Assembly (NCBI GenBank): GCA_006176705.1
Contig: QRFJ01004930.1
Coordinates: 1-64,000 of the forward strand
Origin: Cocos nucifera
Lineage: Eukaryota; Streptophyta; Magnoliopsida; Arecales; Arecaceae
Reading direction: 5' to 3'
DNA length: 64,000 bases
The notes beneath the pieces were generated by a model. The model saw only the letters and a list, made by a program, of their open reading frames with translations. It searched no databases and had not been told where the DNA came from. The translations under genes were made by a program, and so were the position numbers. This document shows positions 20,649-33,740 of this stretch, piece by piece (position 1 is the first letter of the stretch; every line of letters begins with the position of its first letter).

Positions 20649-22509
20649 CAGGTTCTAGAATTATTTAGATCTAATTTTAATGTAATTTTGATTTGATAAT
20701 TAGATGATTTTAGATGTCACATTAGATGTAATTAGATCTAAAATTAAAAATTAAAAAATTAAATAATCTAAATCTAAGATGTATGAGATGCATGACTGGA
20801 CTAAGAATAAAATTATTCTATGTATAGTCTAGGATGATCATAGTTTTAATTTAACTAACTATAATTTTAGATCTATTTATTTAATATTTTTTGATATTAT
20901 AAATATTATAATTAGATCTAAAAAATTAAAAAAAAAATTATTTAATTTTATTCATATAAGATATGATAGATGCATGTTTAGACTAGTAGTAGAATAGTTC
21001 TACAAAATTATCTAGAATAAATTTAATTTGATATGATCAAATATAAATTTTATTTTTTAGATATTTATGAGATAATTTAGATCTAAAAATATGCATGACA
21101 TGATACATGAGATGTATTCAAAATATATTTTTAAGTTAGATCAAATTTATATATGTGATATATATGAAGATCTAACTAGTTTTGTAGATTCATCATATTT
21201 TTGATTAAGGTATTCCCCTTGGCCGTCTGGTCATAAGAACAAAGAAGGATTTAAAGGCCCTCTCCTTTCATTCGATGGATGTTCTTATGATGTGTAGGGG
21301 TGCTGTGCGTTCATCCTTAATCAAAAATCAAAAATTTATTCTCTGTAAAATTCTAGATCCTGAAATCCTAGGATTTTATTTACATATTTTATTTATGAAC
21401 CCTAAACTTAATTAAGATTGAAGATTATGAAATATATTTGATCTAAAATTAAAAATTTTTAGATCTAAGACATATTCATAAAATTAGATTCAGACTTGGG
21501 TAGCTCAATTAGATTTAGCGGTTGATCAAACGGTATCTAGAGTTAGTTAGATGGGATCAAGAGTACTTAAATTGACCAGCCTAATAGGATTAAGTCTGGA
21601 TGAAGATCGAGTTACATGAGTGATCGATCAAGTTAAGACCTAATTAGGCTCAGTGGTTCGAGTCTGGATTGTAGGCTAATCTGATTGGTTCTGGCTTAAC
21701 AATTTTGTGTCTAAGATAAGTTTGACAGATACGATCGATTGATTTTTAATTGAGAGCTACTCGACTTGAATGCGTTCTTATCGAGTTAATGGCAAATCTC
21801 TTCCACCAGTCTCACTTACCTGGCCATATTTATCAACTTAGTCCTGATCTGAGGTGGCTAATAATCGGAGCTAACCCATGCCATAAGGTTAGTCATAATG
21901 GTTATGACTATATCAAGCCAAGTTTAAAGAGACCTAAATCAAATCTTCCTAAGAAAATATTAAGTCTAAGGTCTTCCACCATTGTAGATGTACGGACCCT
22001 TCTCGAGGTTGATTATTCTTAACTGGTCACAGTGGTTTAGTTGCACTGAAAAGATGCAACCATGTCTATTAGGCATTGGATGCTATAGACTGAAGGATGG
22101 ATTGGGCTCAATATTCTAGATACGAAAAGAGATCCAATTAGAAATCTAATTTATGCAAATGGTAGGTCTGACTTAACTAAGGAGTGAATCAATATTCCAG
22201 GCATGGTGAGATTCATGAATTAGAGACCAAGCATGGGTGCACCATGTTTAGAGAATCATCGGAAAAGAGTTGTTCTCTCATTGGCTAACCCATCACCAAT
22301 AATTATTAGGTAAGGTGATGAGTCAGTTGGTGGGACTGCACCATCCACTAGAAATCATTAATTATGAAGATTTTTGCATCTCTATAGAGAAAGTGTAGGG
22401 ATCCGAGAAAATAGTGGGAGTTAATTTGTTTAAAAAATTAAATTCTTAAATAAATTGATCAAGTCTTAATTACAAAATTTAACTAAAAATTTTGACTCTC
22501 TACGAAAAA
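20649..22509 (+). other. Leader of A dimer copy 1
   Basis: 1.86 kb of AT-rich sequence without a credible gene, colinear with 28630-30489. The ORF at 21750-22022 has no recognisable domain and is broken in the second copy. Confidence 0.75.
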
Positions 22510-22930
22510 ATGTCTGCATCCAACCCACTAGCCCATATCATGGACACCCAAAGACTGACCGGACCCAATTATAAGGATTGACTCCAAAACTTTAAAATTA
22601 TTTTGGATTTTGAGAAGTTAACTCATGTATTGGACCAAGATCCTCCAACCTTACCAGTCCGTCCATCCATTGAACAGAGAGCGTCTCTTGACAAATGGAT
22701 GGATGAAGATAACAAGATCAGATACTACATGTTGGGCTCGATGTCTGATATGCTTCAGCGCCAACATGAAGATATCAAGAATATCCATCAAATGTTGGCT
22801 CACCTGTAAGAGTTGTTTGGTGAACAGAGTCGCGCAGCCAAATATTAGATCACTAAATAACTTTTTAAGGCTAAAATGCATGATGGACAGTCAGTCCAAG
22901 ATCATTATCTGATGATGATCAAGAACTTGG
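22510..22930 (+). pseudogene. Copia gag N-terminal part, A dimer copy 1
   Basis: ATG at 22510 opens MSASNPLAHIMDTQRLTGPN. The same frame then hits a stop where the family has Trp (KD-stop-LQNF, TGG to TGA). It continues FKIILDFEKLTHVLDQDPP, then SLDKWMDEDNKIRYYMLGSM, and further stops (HL-stop-ELFGEQ). The capsid role is as in other copies. Sequence quality changes abruptly around 22930. Confidence 0.85.
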
Positions 22931-25440
22931 AAAGAGCTGAGAAAGATCAGAGTAAATTGATATAGATTCTAGGATAAATGACATATAACTAGCAAATCCT
23001 TGCGATGCATAGAGGCAGTCATTTCATGAACACCATATTGAAGAAACTCAGAGTACTTTGACACAAACAATAACATGGTGGTTACGAACACGAGCACTTC
23101 TTTGAAAGATTCTAAAGGCCAGACTTTGACGTATAACGCGACTCTCCAAGAAAAAAGTCTTTAGGAAAAAGAATCGAAGAAAAGGCAAAAAGGTGGAATG
23201 TGAAAAAAAAGAAGCAGAGCTGAAGAAGAAGATCTGAGAAAGGAAAGATAAGTATCATTGCTAACACAGATGGCCATGGACATGAAAACTGTGCCTATAT
23301 ACCATGGCCACCCTGAAGAATAATGAAGAAAGATAGTCCTGGAGTAGCTCGTACTGAATTAACGCTCTACATTTCATGGCAACCAATGGTGCTTACCGAC
23401 TCTGGTCTAAGTGCTAATGGCACTTAAATAGCAGGATCGTAGAAAATAGACAAAGGCTAGGAGATGTGAGATACATGCACAAAAATAAGCAAGAATAGCT
23501 CAATGCCGTGGAAAATCACCCTCAGACACCACTGGTCTATATTAAAGTACATACTGGCTTTTTATAAGTCCGCTATATAGTAGGTAATTATTTTTAATTC
23601 TATGTTACCCAAAAGCTATGTAAAGATTTCCTTAAGATCATGAATATCTTTATGAAAAAAAAATGCAAAGTTGGTTTCCTCGATAACATTCTATCATTAT
23701 ACATATTGATGATCATCTATTAATACGAGCAAAATGAATGAAGCAATAAGTCAAAAGAACCTAAGATAGTCCAAAATGAATAGGTATCCTGCACCTAAGG
23801 CAGGACTATCATGCGAGAAGATAGATTAACAAATGGAAGAAAAATCAGGCTATATAAGTCCATTGACGTTTCAACAATCCAATTTGAAACTGTCCATAGC
23901 AAAATGACTTAAGCCACCCTTTATGGTGACATGGGAAAGGGCACAGATGCTACCTGCTTAAGACTACTGATGTGTCGGCTCCATTGAATGTGAGCTAGAG
24001 GCCAAAACTTGATATACTCAATAAGCAGTACCAGATGATTTAACATCGATATGGTACATTATTAGAGAGACAACAAGTCAAGCTTTTTGGAAAAGTTCAA
24101 AAAATTCATATAGGAATAGAAAAAAATACGAAAAATCCATTAAGAGTTCCGATCAATCGAGAGGTGAATATCTAGCAGAAAATTTCTTGACTACTACACA
24201 AAGATGGCATAATCTACGCAATGGACTCCTATCGAATACACCAACTCAGGCAAAAAACAAAGGAACCGGCACCTATTAGATATGGTTGCAGATCCAGATG
24301 AGCTTACAGACCTTTCTGACTTTTCTTAAGGGAACAGATAGTTTTACTCTATTATATATAGACTACAATAGCGTACCCTAAAAGCCAGTCTGACCACACC
24401 TATGAATAGTGGCATGAAAAACCAAGTCGAGCATCTCAGAATTTGGGATGCCGACCATGACAAAAGACAACAAGTGACAAGTAGAGAACGGTTACTTATA
24501 GCTACACAATATAGGATATCCAAAAGAGTCATAAGAACAAATTTCACAATATCCAAAAAAACACAACAAGGTGAATAATTGGACATGCCATTTTCGAAAA
24601 AAATCTTATCAAATAACGACAGTGGACAAGCGAGATCAAGCTTGAGAAAACACGATACCTAGAAATCCGAATACATTTGAACCACACCCAACGATCATGA
24701 CACCTACGCAGAAGATAGAAAAGAAGTATGACCCCTGCCTATGAATTACGCATGATCTTCTGATGATGTTTACATAGTTCTAAATCAAGGATCTAAAAGA
24801 AAATATCCACGTAGTTATCATTGAGACCAAAAACCCTATGATAGGCAGCTCCGATGGAAAATTTCATAATCAGAACTCTGAGAAAGGTAGGGAAGCAGAG
24901 AAATGGACGAACTAATATATGTCAGGAATCCTTGGTATTAGTTCAGCATATCAGAAAGCTGTTACCATGAGAGTAAATATACGATATATGAAGAGATGAG
25001 CATGCAGATAGAAGACTAGGACCATGCCCGAGCCTAAAATAGGCAAAAGGAAAGTCAAGCACGAAGCATTGACTATCAGGATACCTTTTGCCAAAAGCTA
25101 TATTAAAGTCCATCCACAATTAGCTACTATGACTCCTTAATAGTATCACTATGATAGAAAGACAAAATGGACGGAAAAATGATTTTATAAAATGGATACC
25201 TTGAGGAAGATACTATGTGGAGCAATCACTAGGTTCACATTCAGTGAATGCTGACACACACAAGTATGCAAGCTGACAAAGGACGGCCAGCATCTCAAAG
25301 CTGGAATACTCATTAATGATGCGATCAATAATGTATGATCAAAAAATGAGGAAGAAACCAGATGTATTCAAAAAGGTTAGTGGAGCGCTAATTATCTTCC
25401 TCGTACTGTATGGAGGATAATTCTTATATGGAAATGATAT
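22931..25440 (+). pseudogene. Heavily scrambled gag-PR-INT-RT of A dimer copy 1
   Basis: This stretch is colinear with copy 2 (about 30895-33485) but differs by dense single-base insertions, deletions and substitutions. No domain can be translated, although landmarks are visible: a Lys-rich gag tail near 23150-23240, the integrase end near 24280-24460, and the RT site near 25410-25445, where YVDD is replaced by TATGGAGGATAA. Both flanks are far closer to copy 2. It could be decay, but the texture resembles uncorrected long-read sequence. Confidence 0.75.
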
Positions 25441-25447
25441 TTTCATA

Positions 25448-26390
25448 TTGACCATAGTTAAAATGTGGTTATCAAAAGAATTCTCTCTGAAAGACCAAGA
25501 AGATGCATCCTTCATTCTAGGAATTAAGATCTATAGAGATAGATCGAATAGGATGCTAGGTCTTTCACAGAAGATGTACATAGAGGAAGTGCTAAAAAGA
25601 TTTAGCATGGAAAACTCCAAGAGGGATTTGGTATCCTTCAGACATAGCATTCATCTCTCCAAGAAGATGTGCCCTAGCACACCTAAGGAGATAGAATGCA
25701 CAAGTAAGATCCCTTATGCTTCAGCAATAGTGAGCCTCATGGATGCAATATTATGTACATGACCTGATATAGCCCATGCTGTGAGTGTTACGAGCAGATA
25801 TCAATCGAATTCAGATGAAGAACACTGGACTTCTGTGAAATGTATCCTTAAATACTTGAGAAAAACTAAGGATATATTGTTGATTTTTAGTAATGGAGAA
25901 CTTCAAGTCCAAGGGTATACAGACTCAGATTTTATATCCGATATAAATAATCGAAAGATGACATCTAGGAGTCTGTTTGTGTATAATGGTGGTGCTATCA
26001 ATTGGAAGAGTTTCAAGCAGACAGTGATAGCAGATTCCATCATGGAAGCAGGGTACATCGCTGCGTCAAAAGCTGTGAAGGAGGCATTCGTATAAAAAAT
26101 CACCATAAAATTGGAGGGATGCCATCAAATGCCATCCTCTCACATATGACAACAATGGCACATAAGCCCTGCCAGGAGCTGAGGTTATACAAAATTCAAG
26201 CACATTGAGCGGCGATATCACCTCATCCATGATTACCTTGAGAAGGGTATGTATCAGGTCAAGAGATCAACTCCACAGACGATGCGGCATACCCACTCAC
26301 AAAGCTGTTGGGCCAGCAGAAGATCGAAACCCACCTTGAGAAGATGGGACTTAGATTTGTAGCCAATTGACTTTAGGTCAAATGGGAGTT
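25448..26390 (+). pseudogene. RT C-terminal part and RNase H, A dimer copy 1
   Basis: Two open pieces. 25448-25762 carries MWLSKEFSLKDQEDASFILG, then GLSQKMYIEEVLKRFSMENS (RT C-terminus). 25781-26095 carries SVTSRYQSNSDEEHWTSVK, then LQVQGYTDSDF (first RNase H Asp) and a degraded ADSIMEAGYIA, where the family has MEAEY (catalytic Glu now Gly). After 26095 the frame breaks in a deletion-rich stretch. The purine tract AAATGGGAGTT lies directly before LTR 2. RNase H would remove RNA from the cDNA hybrid. Confidence 0.85.
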
Positions 26391-28615
26391 TATTAGATAT
26401 GTTGCCTATAAGACAGAAATTGACTAACATAAAATACACATCTAAGGCAAAATTATAATTTGACTAAAATAAAATAAATGATTATTTTCTATCATAGTGT
26501 ATATTGAATGTATTTGTGATACATCCCTTGAGTTAATGGTAATGATAGTTCATATTTTCAAGATTTAAAAATTTAAGACATGAATTTTCATTATTAACTC
26601 ATAAAATACTTCCGACTGTCGGATCATCATAAGAATGGTGAATGATTTAAAAGTTTATACGATCACGCTCTTAGATAGATAGTCTTGAGTCTATGGTGTA
26701 GAAACTAGAGGATAGTACAGTACTCGTTAGAGAATGAGGGAACTGAGCGTACTACCCTCGAGCATCATCAGAAAGTCTACCTTCTCGTCAATGACTGACT
26801 TGAAGCTACAGTGTTGATCTGGTTCTTTGATTTGAGTTGCGTTGGCAGTTCACCTGAGGGTGCTATAGTTTGACTACACCATAATGATCTCCTAGCCATT
26901 TAGAATCTAAGGTGTATTGGCTATAGCATGTTCATTGTAGAATTGGATCACGCAGAGGGATCTAATCTATCTCGGTAAGAGAGATAGCCCTATGATGATC
27001 ATAGAATACAAGTTCAAAGCCCATGGCCAGGCAGAGTGAAATGATAGAAAGAGTCTATTAGATGTCACATTGGACTTGAATGGAATTATTAATACAAATA
27101 ACAATTGGGGTTTGACGAGATCACCTTAATCCTAATCGATTGGGGCTCAAGATAGGAGGAACTAATCACATAGGTAACAAACCAGAGAGGTTCATTTTTA
27201 GTTTTGATGTGCACCATAGCCTGCTAGGGTATTGGTGAATTTTGAGAGCAATAGAATTGATTTGATGAATCAATCATACTAGTTTTGAATCAAACCAGAA
27301 GGTATTTTGATGATGGCAATGATAGAGATCATGACATATCCCATTATCATATGAAACTAAACCTAACAGGATTACACAAATAAGGATTTGGATCTAGATA
27401 TCATCAATTGGACTAACCCAGTTTAATTGATTTGAATAAGATTCAATTAGGTTCAAAAAAATTGTGCTAGCACACGATTGAGCCTGATATTCTCCTTCAA
27501 TAATCATTAAAAGTTATCTCGATTGACCCAAATGTGTTTGGCCTCACTCAGGAATCTTTACTTGGTCTGACTGACTGGAGCTTGTCTAGATTAGAAAAAG
27601 GTTGCTTAATTTATAAGATAAATTTGAGACAACACCTCCCATTTTTCGTCACCTGCTAAATCTTGTTCTTTAACTTTGGTCAAACGTTGACCTTTGACAC
27701 TTGAACATCTGCCCATATGTCATGCATCCATATGAGAGTAGATGGGGCTTTGTCCCCCTGCTAAAAGTAGGAAAGGGAGGGGGCACACGTCTAGGGAGGC
27801 ATGCACCCAGAGAGGATAAAGATTGGAGTCCCATATGGATGGGACTCCAGTTGCTTCATCCTCTCTACTTGGGTGGCGCCAAAGACTCTTCTTTGATCAG
27901 TCTTGGCACCACCTAAGAAGGTTTGTGAGGGACTTTAATCTAATTCGATCAGATTATGTCATTCCACCAATTAGATTTAGATCTGATTGCACGAAGAGCC
28001 ATGATTGGCCAGGATAATGTGGCACTGCATGGCACAATAGGATTTATATAAACCCTATATGCTTCCAAGATTGAGAGCTTCTGCCCTTTGCCCATGTCAC
28101 ATAGCCCCTCTCTCTTTTTCTCCATGCCTTCTTTAGATTCTCTCTCTCCTATCCATGCTCAAAAAGTTTTGGACTTTAGTTTGGTGCAATCCAAGAAAGA
28201 GAAAGGCGACAAGAAAGCAAGAAGGCAGTACTGCTGCAAGAGACAACATCCGATCTTCAAAAGATATTTTAAAGATCTTCAAGATTAGATCCAAATCTAA
28301 TCCTTAGAGTACAGATTGAAAAGAAGAAGATATCCAAATCCTACCTAAGTGGATATGGGTAGAGGCCAGGCGCTTGCGTGGCTACATCCAGAACCTCAGG
28401 CAAACATCGAAATCATCGTAGGATAATAAGATTACCCATAATAAGATATAATTAAATTAGATTTATTTTATTTTTATTTTATTTTATTAGATTAATAAAA
28501 TTAAATTTGAAGAGTCTTAGATCTAATTTAGATCTAAATTTTTTTTTTTAAAATATTCCTCTTGATCTAATCAGATCTGAATGAATCTGACTCGAAAAAT
28601 AGGATTTTTTCTTCA
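26391..28615 (+). repeat. LTR 2 (shared middle LTR) of the family A dimer (2225 bp)
   Basis: Begins TATTAGATATGTTGCC (TG decayed to TA) and ends TTTTTTCTTCA before a primer site. It serves as 3' LTR of copy 1 and 5' LTR of copy 2. The first roughly 900 bp have many short deletions relative to LTR 1; the rest aligns cleanly. Confidence 0.9.
28043..28052 (+). promoter_or_regulatory. Probable TATA box, LTR 2 of family A
   Basis: TTATATAAAC at the position equivalent to 20063-20072 in LTR 1. Confidence 0.5.
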
Positions 28616-28617
28616 AC

Positions 28618-28629
28618 TGGTATCAGAGC
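28618..28629 (+). other. Primer-binding site of A dimer copy 2
   Basis: Exact TGGTATCAGAGC (initiator tRNA-Met type), two bases after the LTR end. Confidence 0.92.
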
Positions 28630-30489
28630 TAGGTTCTAGAATTATTTAAATCTAATTTTAATATAATTTTTATTTAATAATTAGATAATTTTAGATATCA
28701 CATTAGATGTTATTAGATTTGAAATCAAAAATTAAAAAAATTAAATAATCTAAATCTAAGATGCATGAGATGCATGACTGGACTAGGAATAAAATTATTC
28801 TATGTGTAGTCTAGGATGATCATAGTTTTAATTTGATTAACTATAATTTTAGATCTATTTATTTAGTATTTTTTAATATTATAAATATTATAATTAGATC
28901 TAAAAAATAAAAAATAAATTTATTTAATTTTATTCATATGAGATATGATAGATGCATGTTCAGATTAGTAGTAGAATAGTTCTACAAAGTTGTCTAGAAT
29001 AAATTTAATTTGATATGATTAAATATAAATTTTATTTTTTAGATATTTATGAGATAATTTAGATCTGAAAATATGCATGATATGATACATGAGATGTATG
29101 CAAAATATATTTTTAAGTTAGATCAATTTTATATATATGATATATATGTAGATCTAACTAATTTTGTAGATTCATCATATTTCTGATTAAGGTGTTCTCC
29201 TTGGCCGTCTGGTCATAAGAACAAAGAAGGATTTAAATATTCTCTCCTTCCATCCGATGGAGTGTTCTTATGATGTGTAGGGGTGCTGCGCGTTCATCCT
29301 TAATCAAAAATTAAAAACTTATTCTTTGCAAAATCCTAGATCCTGAAATCCTAGGATTTTATTTACATGTTTTATTTATGAATCCTAAACTTAATTAAGA
29401 ATTAAGATTATGAAATATATTAGATCTAAAATTAAAAATTTTAGATCTAAGATATATTCATAAAATTGGGTTCAGGCATGAGTAGCTCAATTAGGTCAGC
29501 GGTTGATCAAACTGAATTAAGAGTCGGTTAGATAGGATCAAGAGTGCTTAAATTGACTAGCCTAATAGGATTAAGTTTGGGTTAAGGTCGAGTTACATGA
29601 GTGATCAATCAAGTTAAGATCTAATTAGGCTTAGTGGTTAGAGTTTGGATATTTGGCTAATCCGATTGGTTCTGGCTCAACAATTTGGTGTCTAAGGTAA
29701 GTTTGGCAGATACGATCGACTGATTTTTAATTGGAAGCTACTTGACTCAAATGCGTTCTTATCGAGTTATTGGCATATCCCTTCCACCGATCTCATTACC
29801 TAGCCATATTTATCGACTCAGTCCTGATCTGAGGTGGCTAATAATCCGAGCTAACCCATGTCACTAGGTTAGTCATAATGGTTATGACTATGTCAAGTCA
29901 AGTTTAAAGGGACCTAAATCAAATCTCTCTAAGAAAATATTAAGTCTAAGATCTTCCACCATTGTAGATGTGCGGGCCCTTTTCGGGGTTGATTATTCTT
30001 GGCTGATCACAGTGATTTAGTTGCACCAGAAAGACGCAAACATATCTATTAGGCATTGGATGCTATAGGCTGGAGGATGGATTGCGCTCAATATTTCAGA
30101 TATGATGAGAGACCCAATTAGGAATCTAATTTATGCAAATGGTGGATTTGACTTAACTAAGGAGTGAATCAATATTTCGAGCATGATGAGATTCATGAAT
30201 TAGAGACCAAGCATGGGTGCACCATGATTAGAGAATCATTGGACAAGAGTTGTTCACTCATTGGCTAACCTATTACCAATAACTATTTGGTGAGGTGATG
30301 AGTCAGTTGGTGGGACTACACCACTCACTAGAAATCATTAATCATGAAGATTTTTGCATCTCTACAGAGGGAGTATAGGGATCTAAGAAAATATTGGGAG
30401 CTAATTTGTTTAAAAAATCAAATTTCTAAACAAATTGATCAAATCTTAATTACAAAATCTAATTAAAAACTTTGACTCTCTATAGAAAA
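28630..30489 (+). other. Leader of A dimer copy 2
   Basis: Non-coding and colinear with 20649-22509. Same AT-rich composition; no domain found. Confidence 0.75.
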
Positions 30490-31320
30490 ATGTCTACATC
30501 CAACCCACTAGCCCGTATCCTAGACACCCATAGACTGACCGACCTAATTACAAGGATTGGCTCCAAAACTTCAAAATCATTTTGGATTTCTAGAATAACT
30601 CATGTATCGAACCAGGATCCCCCCACCTTACCAGCCCATTCGTCCGTTGAACAGAGAGTGTCTCTTGATAAATGGATGGATGAAGAAAATAAGATCAGAT
30701 ACTACATGTTGGGCTTGATGTTTGATGAGCTTCAGTGCCAATATGAAGATATCAAGACTGCCCGCCAAATGTTGGCTCACCTACAAGAGTTGTTTGGTGA
30801 ATAGAGTCGTGCAGCCAAATATCAGGTCACTAAATGATTTTTTAAGGCTAAAATGCATGATGGACGATTAGTCTAAGATCATTATCTAATGATGATCAAT
30901 GACTTGGAAGAGCTTAAGAAGCTCGGAGTGAAGTTAGATCAGGATCTACAGAATGACATAATTTTGCAATCCTTGACTGATGCGTATGGGCGGTTCATCA
31001 TGAACTACCATATGCATAAACTTCAGACTACTCTGACCGAACTAATGAGCATGTTGGTTACTGTTGAGCTTTCTATGAAAGGTTCTAAAGGCTCAGTACT
31101 TGCTATGGAATGAACTTTTCTCAAGAAAAAGTCTTTTGGAAAGAAGAAGAAGTCTGTGAAAAGACAAAAGGTGGAAGGTGGAAAAAAGAAGAAGGTAGAG
31201 CTGAAGAAGAAAGCCGCTGATAAAGGAAAGTATTTTCATTGTAACACAGATGGCCACTGAAAGTGGAACTATCCTATATACCTAGCCATCCTGAAGAATA
31301 AGAAGGAGATAGATCCTTCT
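30490..31320 (+). pseudogene. Copia gag, A dimer copy 2
   Basis: ATG at 30490 opens MSTSNPLARILDTHRLT. A short shifted segment precedes SLDKWMDEENKIRYYMLGLM and KTARQMLAHLQELFGE. 30889-31113 continues with a Leu-rich segment (ITLQSLTDA-type) ending KGSKGSVLAME. A Lys-rich tail leads to a CCHC-like knuckle, CNTDGH, followed by a stop at 31258-31260 where Trp is expected (TGG to TGA). Capsid and nucleocapsid functions are inferred from the family. At least three lesions. Confidence 0.85.
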
Positions 31321-31950
31321 GGAGGTATGCTTGTTATTGAATCTAACCTTACGATTTCTTCTACATCTCATTGGGTGCTTGACTCTGGTTCTAGTACTTA
31401 TTTGTGCACTTTCATATAGGATATTAAGGATAGCAAGAGGCTGAGGGATGGTGAGATGATCCTATGCATCGAAAATGGAGCAAGAATTATTGCTATGGCT
31501 GTAGAAATCTAACCTCTTCGACTACCATCTGGCTTAAATTTAGTACTTAGGGATTGTTACTATGTGCCTACTGCAAGCAGAAATTTGATTTCTATTTCAT
31601 GTTTAGTAGAAGAAGGCTATGTAATTAGTTTTCTTAAGGACCATTGTAATATTCTTTATGAAAAAAATAAAATTGCAAGTGGTTTCCTCATTAACGATTT
31701 CTATCAGTTACATATTGATGTATCTATCTTTAATATCGAGCAAAATGTAAATGCCATAAGATCAAAATGACCTGAAGATAGTCCAAATGATAGGTATCCA
31801 TGGCACCTAAGGCTAGGTTATATAGCAGAAGATAGGATTAACAAATTGAAGAAAATCAGGCTATTAAGTCCATTGACTTTCGAGTCATATCCAATTTGTA
31901 AATCATGTCTTCATGGCAAAAAGACTAAGCTCCCTTTTATGGGACATGGG
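31321..31950 (+). pseudogene. Copia protease and GAG-pre-integrase, A dimer copy 2
   Basis: The protease block near 31325-31500 retains the active-site triad in HWVLDSGSSTYLCTF, followed by RLRDGEMILCIENGARI. A stop lies at EI-stop. 31564-31770 has ASRNLISISCLVEEGYVIS and GFLINDFYQLHIDV. The integrase zinc region follows: WHLRLGYIAEDRINKL, then ICKSCLHGKKTKLPF. The protease site is intact, unlike in the minus copy (DSS). Confidence 0.88.
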
Positions 31951-32505
31951 GAAAGGGCCACAGATCTACTTGCTCTAGTACATACTGATGTGTGCGGCTC
32001 ATTTGATGTGTAGGCTAGAGGCAACTTTGTATACTTCATAACCTCTACCGATGATTTATCTCGATATGGGTACGTGTATCTTATGAGACACAAGTCTGAA
32101 GCTTTTGAAAAGTTCAAAAAATTTGGATATGAAATAGAAAAATAAATTAAAAAATCCATTAAGGCTCTTCGATCAGATCGAGAAGGTGAATATCTTAGTC
32201 AAAAATTTCTTGACTATCTCAAGCAAAATGGCATAATCTCTCAATGGACTTCACTTGGAATACCTCAACTCAATGGGGTTTCAAAACAGAGGAACCGGAC
32301 CCTATTAGATATGGTTCAATCCATGATGAGCTTCACAGACCTTTCTGATTTTCTTCGGGGATATAGTTTGTTAGCTGCTATATATATACTAAATAGGGTT
32401 CTCTCTAAAACCATTCCTACCACACCGTATGAGATATGGCATGGTAAGAAACCAAGTCTGAGTCATCTCAGAATTTGGGGTTGTCCGACTCATGTCAAAA
32501 GATAA
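31951..32505 (+). pseudogene. Copia integrase core, A dimer copy 2
   Basis: Blocks in order: VHTDVCGSF (Asp 1), DLSRYGYVYLM, ALRSDREGEYL (Asp 2), then NGVSKQRNRTLLDM, where the catalytic Glu is Lys (codon 32284-32286). It ends with YEIWHGKKPSLSHLRIWGC. Stops occur at V-stop-ARGN and IEK-stop-IKK. Even without stops, the loss of the DDE glutamate would inactivate strand transfer. Confidence 0.88.
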
Positions 32506-33740
32506 TAAGTGGACAAGTTAGAGTATAGGTCCTTTAGAGCTCGATTTATAGGATATCCTAAAGAGTCATTAGGATATTATTTCTACATTCCAAAAGACCA
32601 CAATATGATTGTGAGTCAGCATGCCATCTTTCTTGAAAATAGTTTATTCAAGATAGCGGCATTGGAAAGCAGATCAAGCTCGAGGAGAAAGAGCAATGAG
32701 CTAAGGACCCCATGGAACCAAATCAGGTTGAGCCAATACAATCACTACCTCCTTCACCTCGTAGATTGAAAAGGATTTTCTATCCTCCTGAGAGGTACTT
32801 AGGTACTATTTTAGAGGAAGTAGAGAAAATATTCCTCATAGATAATGGGGTTCATGGTGATGATCCCAAAATCTATGATGAGACAATATCAGATATCAAC
32901 TCCAAAAAATGGTTAGAGGCAATGAAGTCAGAAATTGACTCAATGCACTCAAACTAAGTCTGGACCTTGGTAGATCCACCAGAAGGTATAGTACCTATAG
33001 GATATAAATGGATCTACAAGAGAAAGATTGGTGCAGATGAGAATGTGGAGACATTCAAAGCTAGATTAGTGGCAAAAGGGTATAGTCAGTGCAAAGGCAT
33101 TGACTATCAGGATACCTTTTCGTCAGTAGCTATGTTAAAGTCCATCCGCACATTGCTTGCTATTGCAGCCTATTTTGATTATAAAATATAGCAAATGGAT
33201 GTAAAAATGGTATGTTTAAATGGATACCTTGAGGAAGATATCTATATGGAACAGCCGCTAGGTTTCACATCTAGTGATGCTGATCACAAAGTATGCAAGC
33301 TGCAAAGGTCCATATATGGACTTAAGTAAGCATCTCGGAGTTGGAATACTCGTTTTAATGATGTGATCAAATTATTTGGTTTCATCAAAAATGAGGAGGA
33401 ACCATGTATTTTCAAAAAGATCGGTGGGAGAGCTATTGTCTTTCTTGTACTGTACGTTGATGATATCCTCCTTATTGGAAATGATATTCCCATGTTGACC
33501 ATAGTTAAAATGTAGTTATCAAAAGAATTCTCCATGAAAGACCTAGGAGATGCATCCTTCATTCTAGGAATTAAGGTCTATAGAGATAGACCTAATAGGA
33601 TGCTAGGTCTTTCACAGAAGATGTACATAGAGGAAATGCTAAAAGGTTTAGCATGGAAAACTCCAAGAGGCGTTTGGTACCCTTTAGATATGGCATTCAT
33701 CTCTCCAAGAAGATGTGCCCTAGCACACCTGAGGAGATAG
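32506..33740 (+). pseudogene. Copia reverse transcriptase (RVT_2), A dimer copy 2
   Basis: The linker has GYPKESLGYYFYIP. RT begins at KKWLEAMKSEIDSM (near 32905-32945), then WTLVDPPEGIVPIGYKWIYK and FKARLVAKGYSQ. The catalytic YVDD is intact at 33453-33464, followed by ILLIGNDIP. Stops lie at 33189-33191 (Trp to TAG in I-stop-QMDVK), 33327-33329 (Gln to TAA in LK-stop-AS) and 33513-33515 (Trp to TAG; copy 1 still has TGG at 25466). RT copies element RNA into cDNA. Confidence 0.9.
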
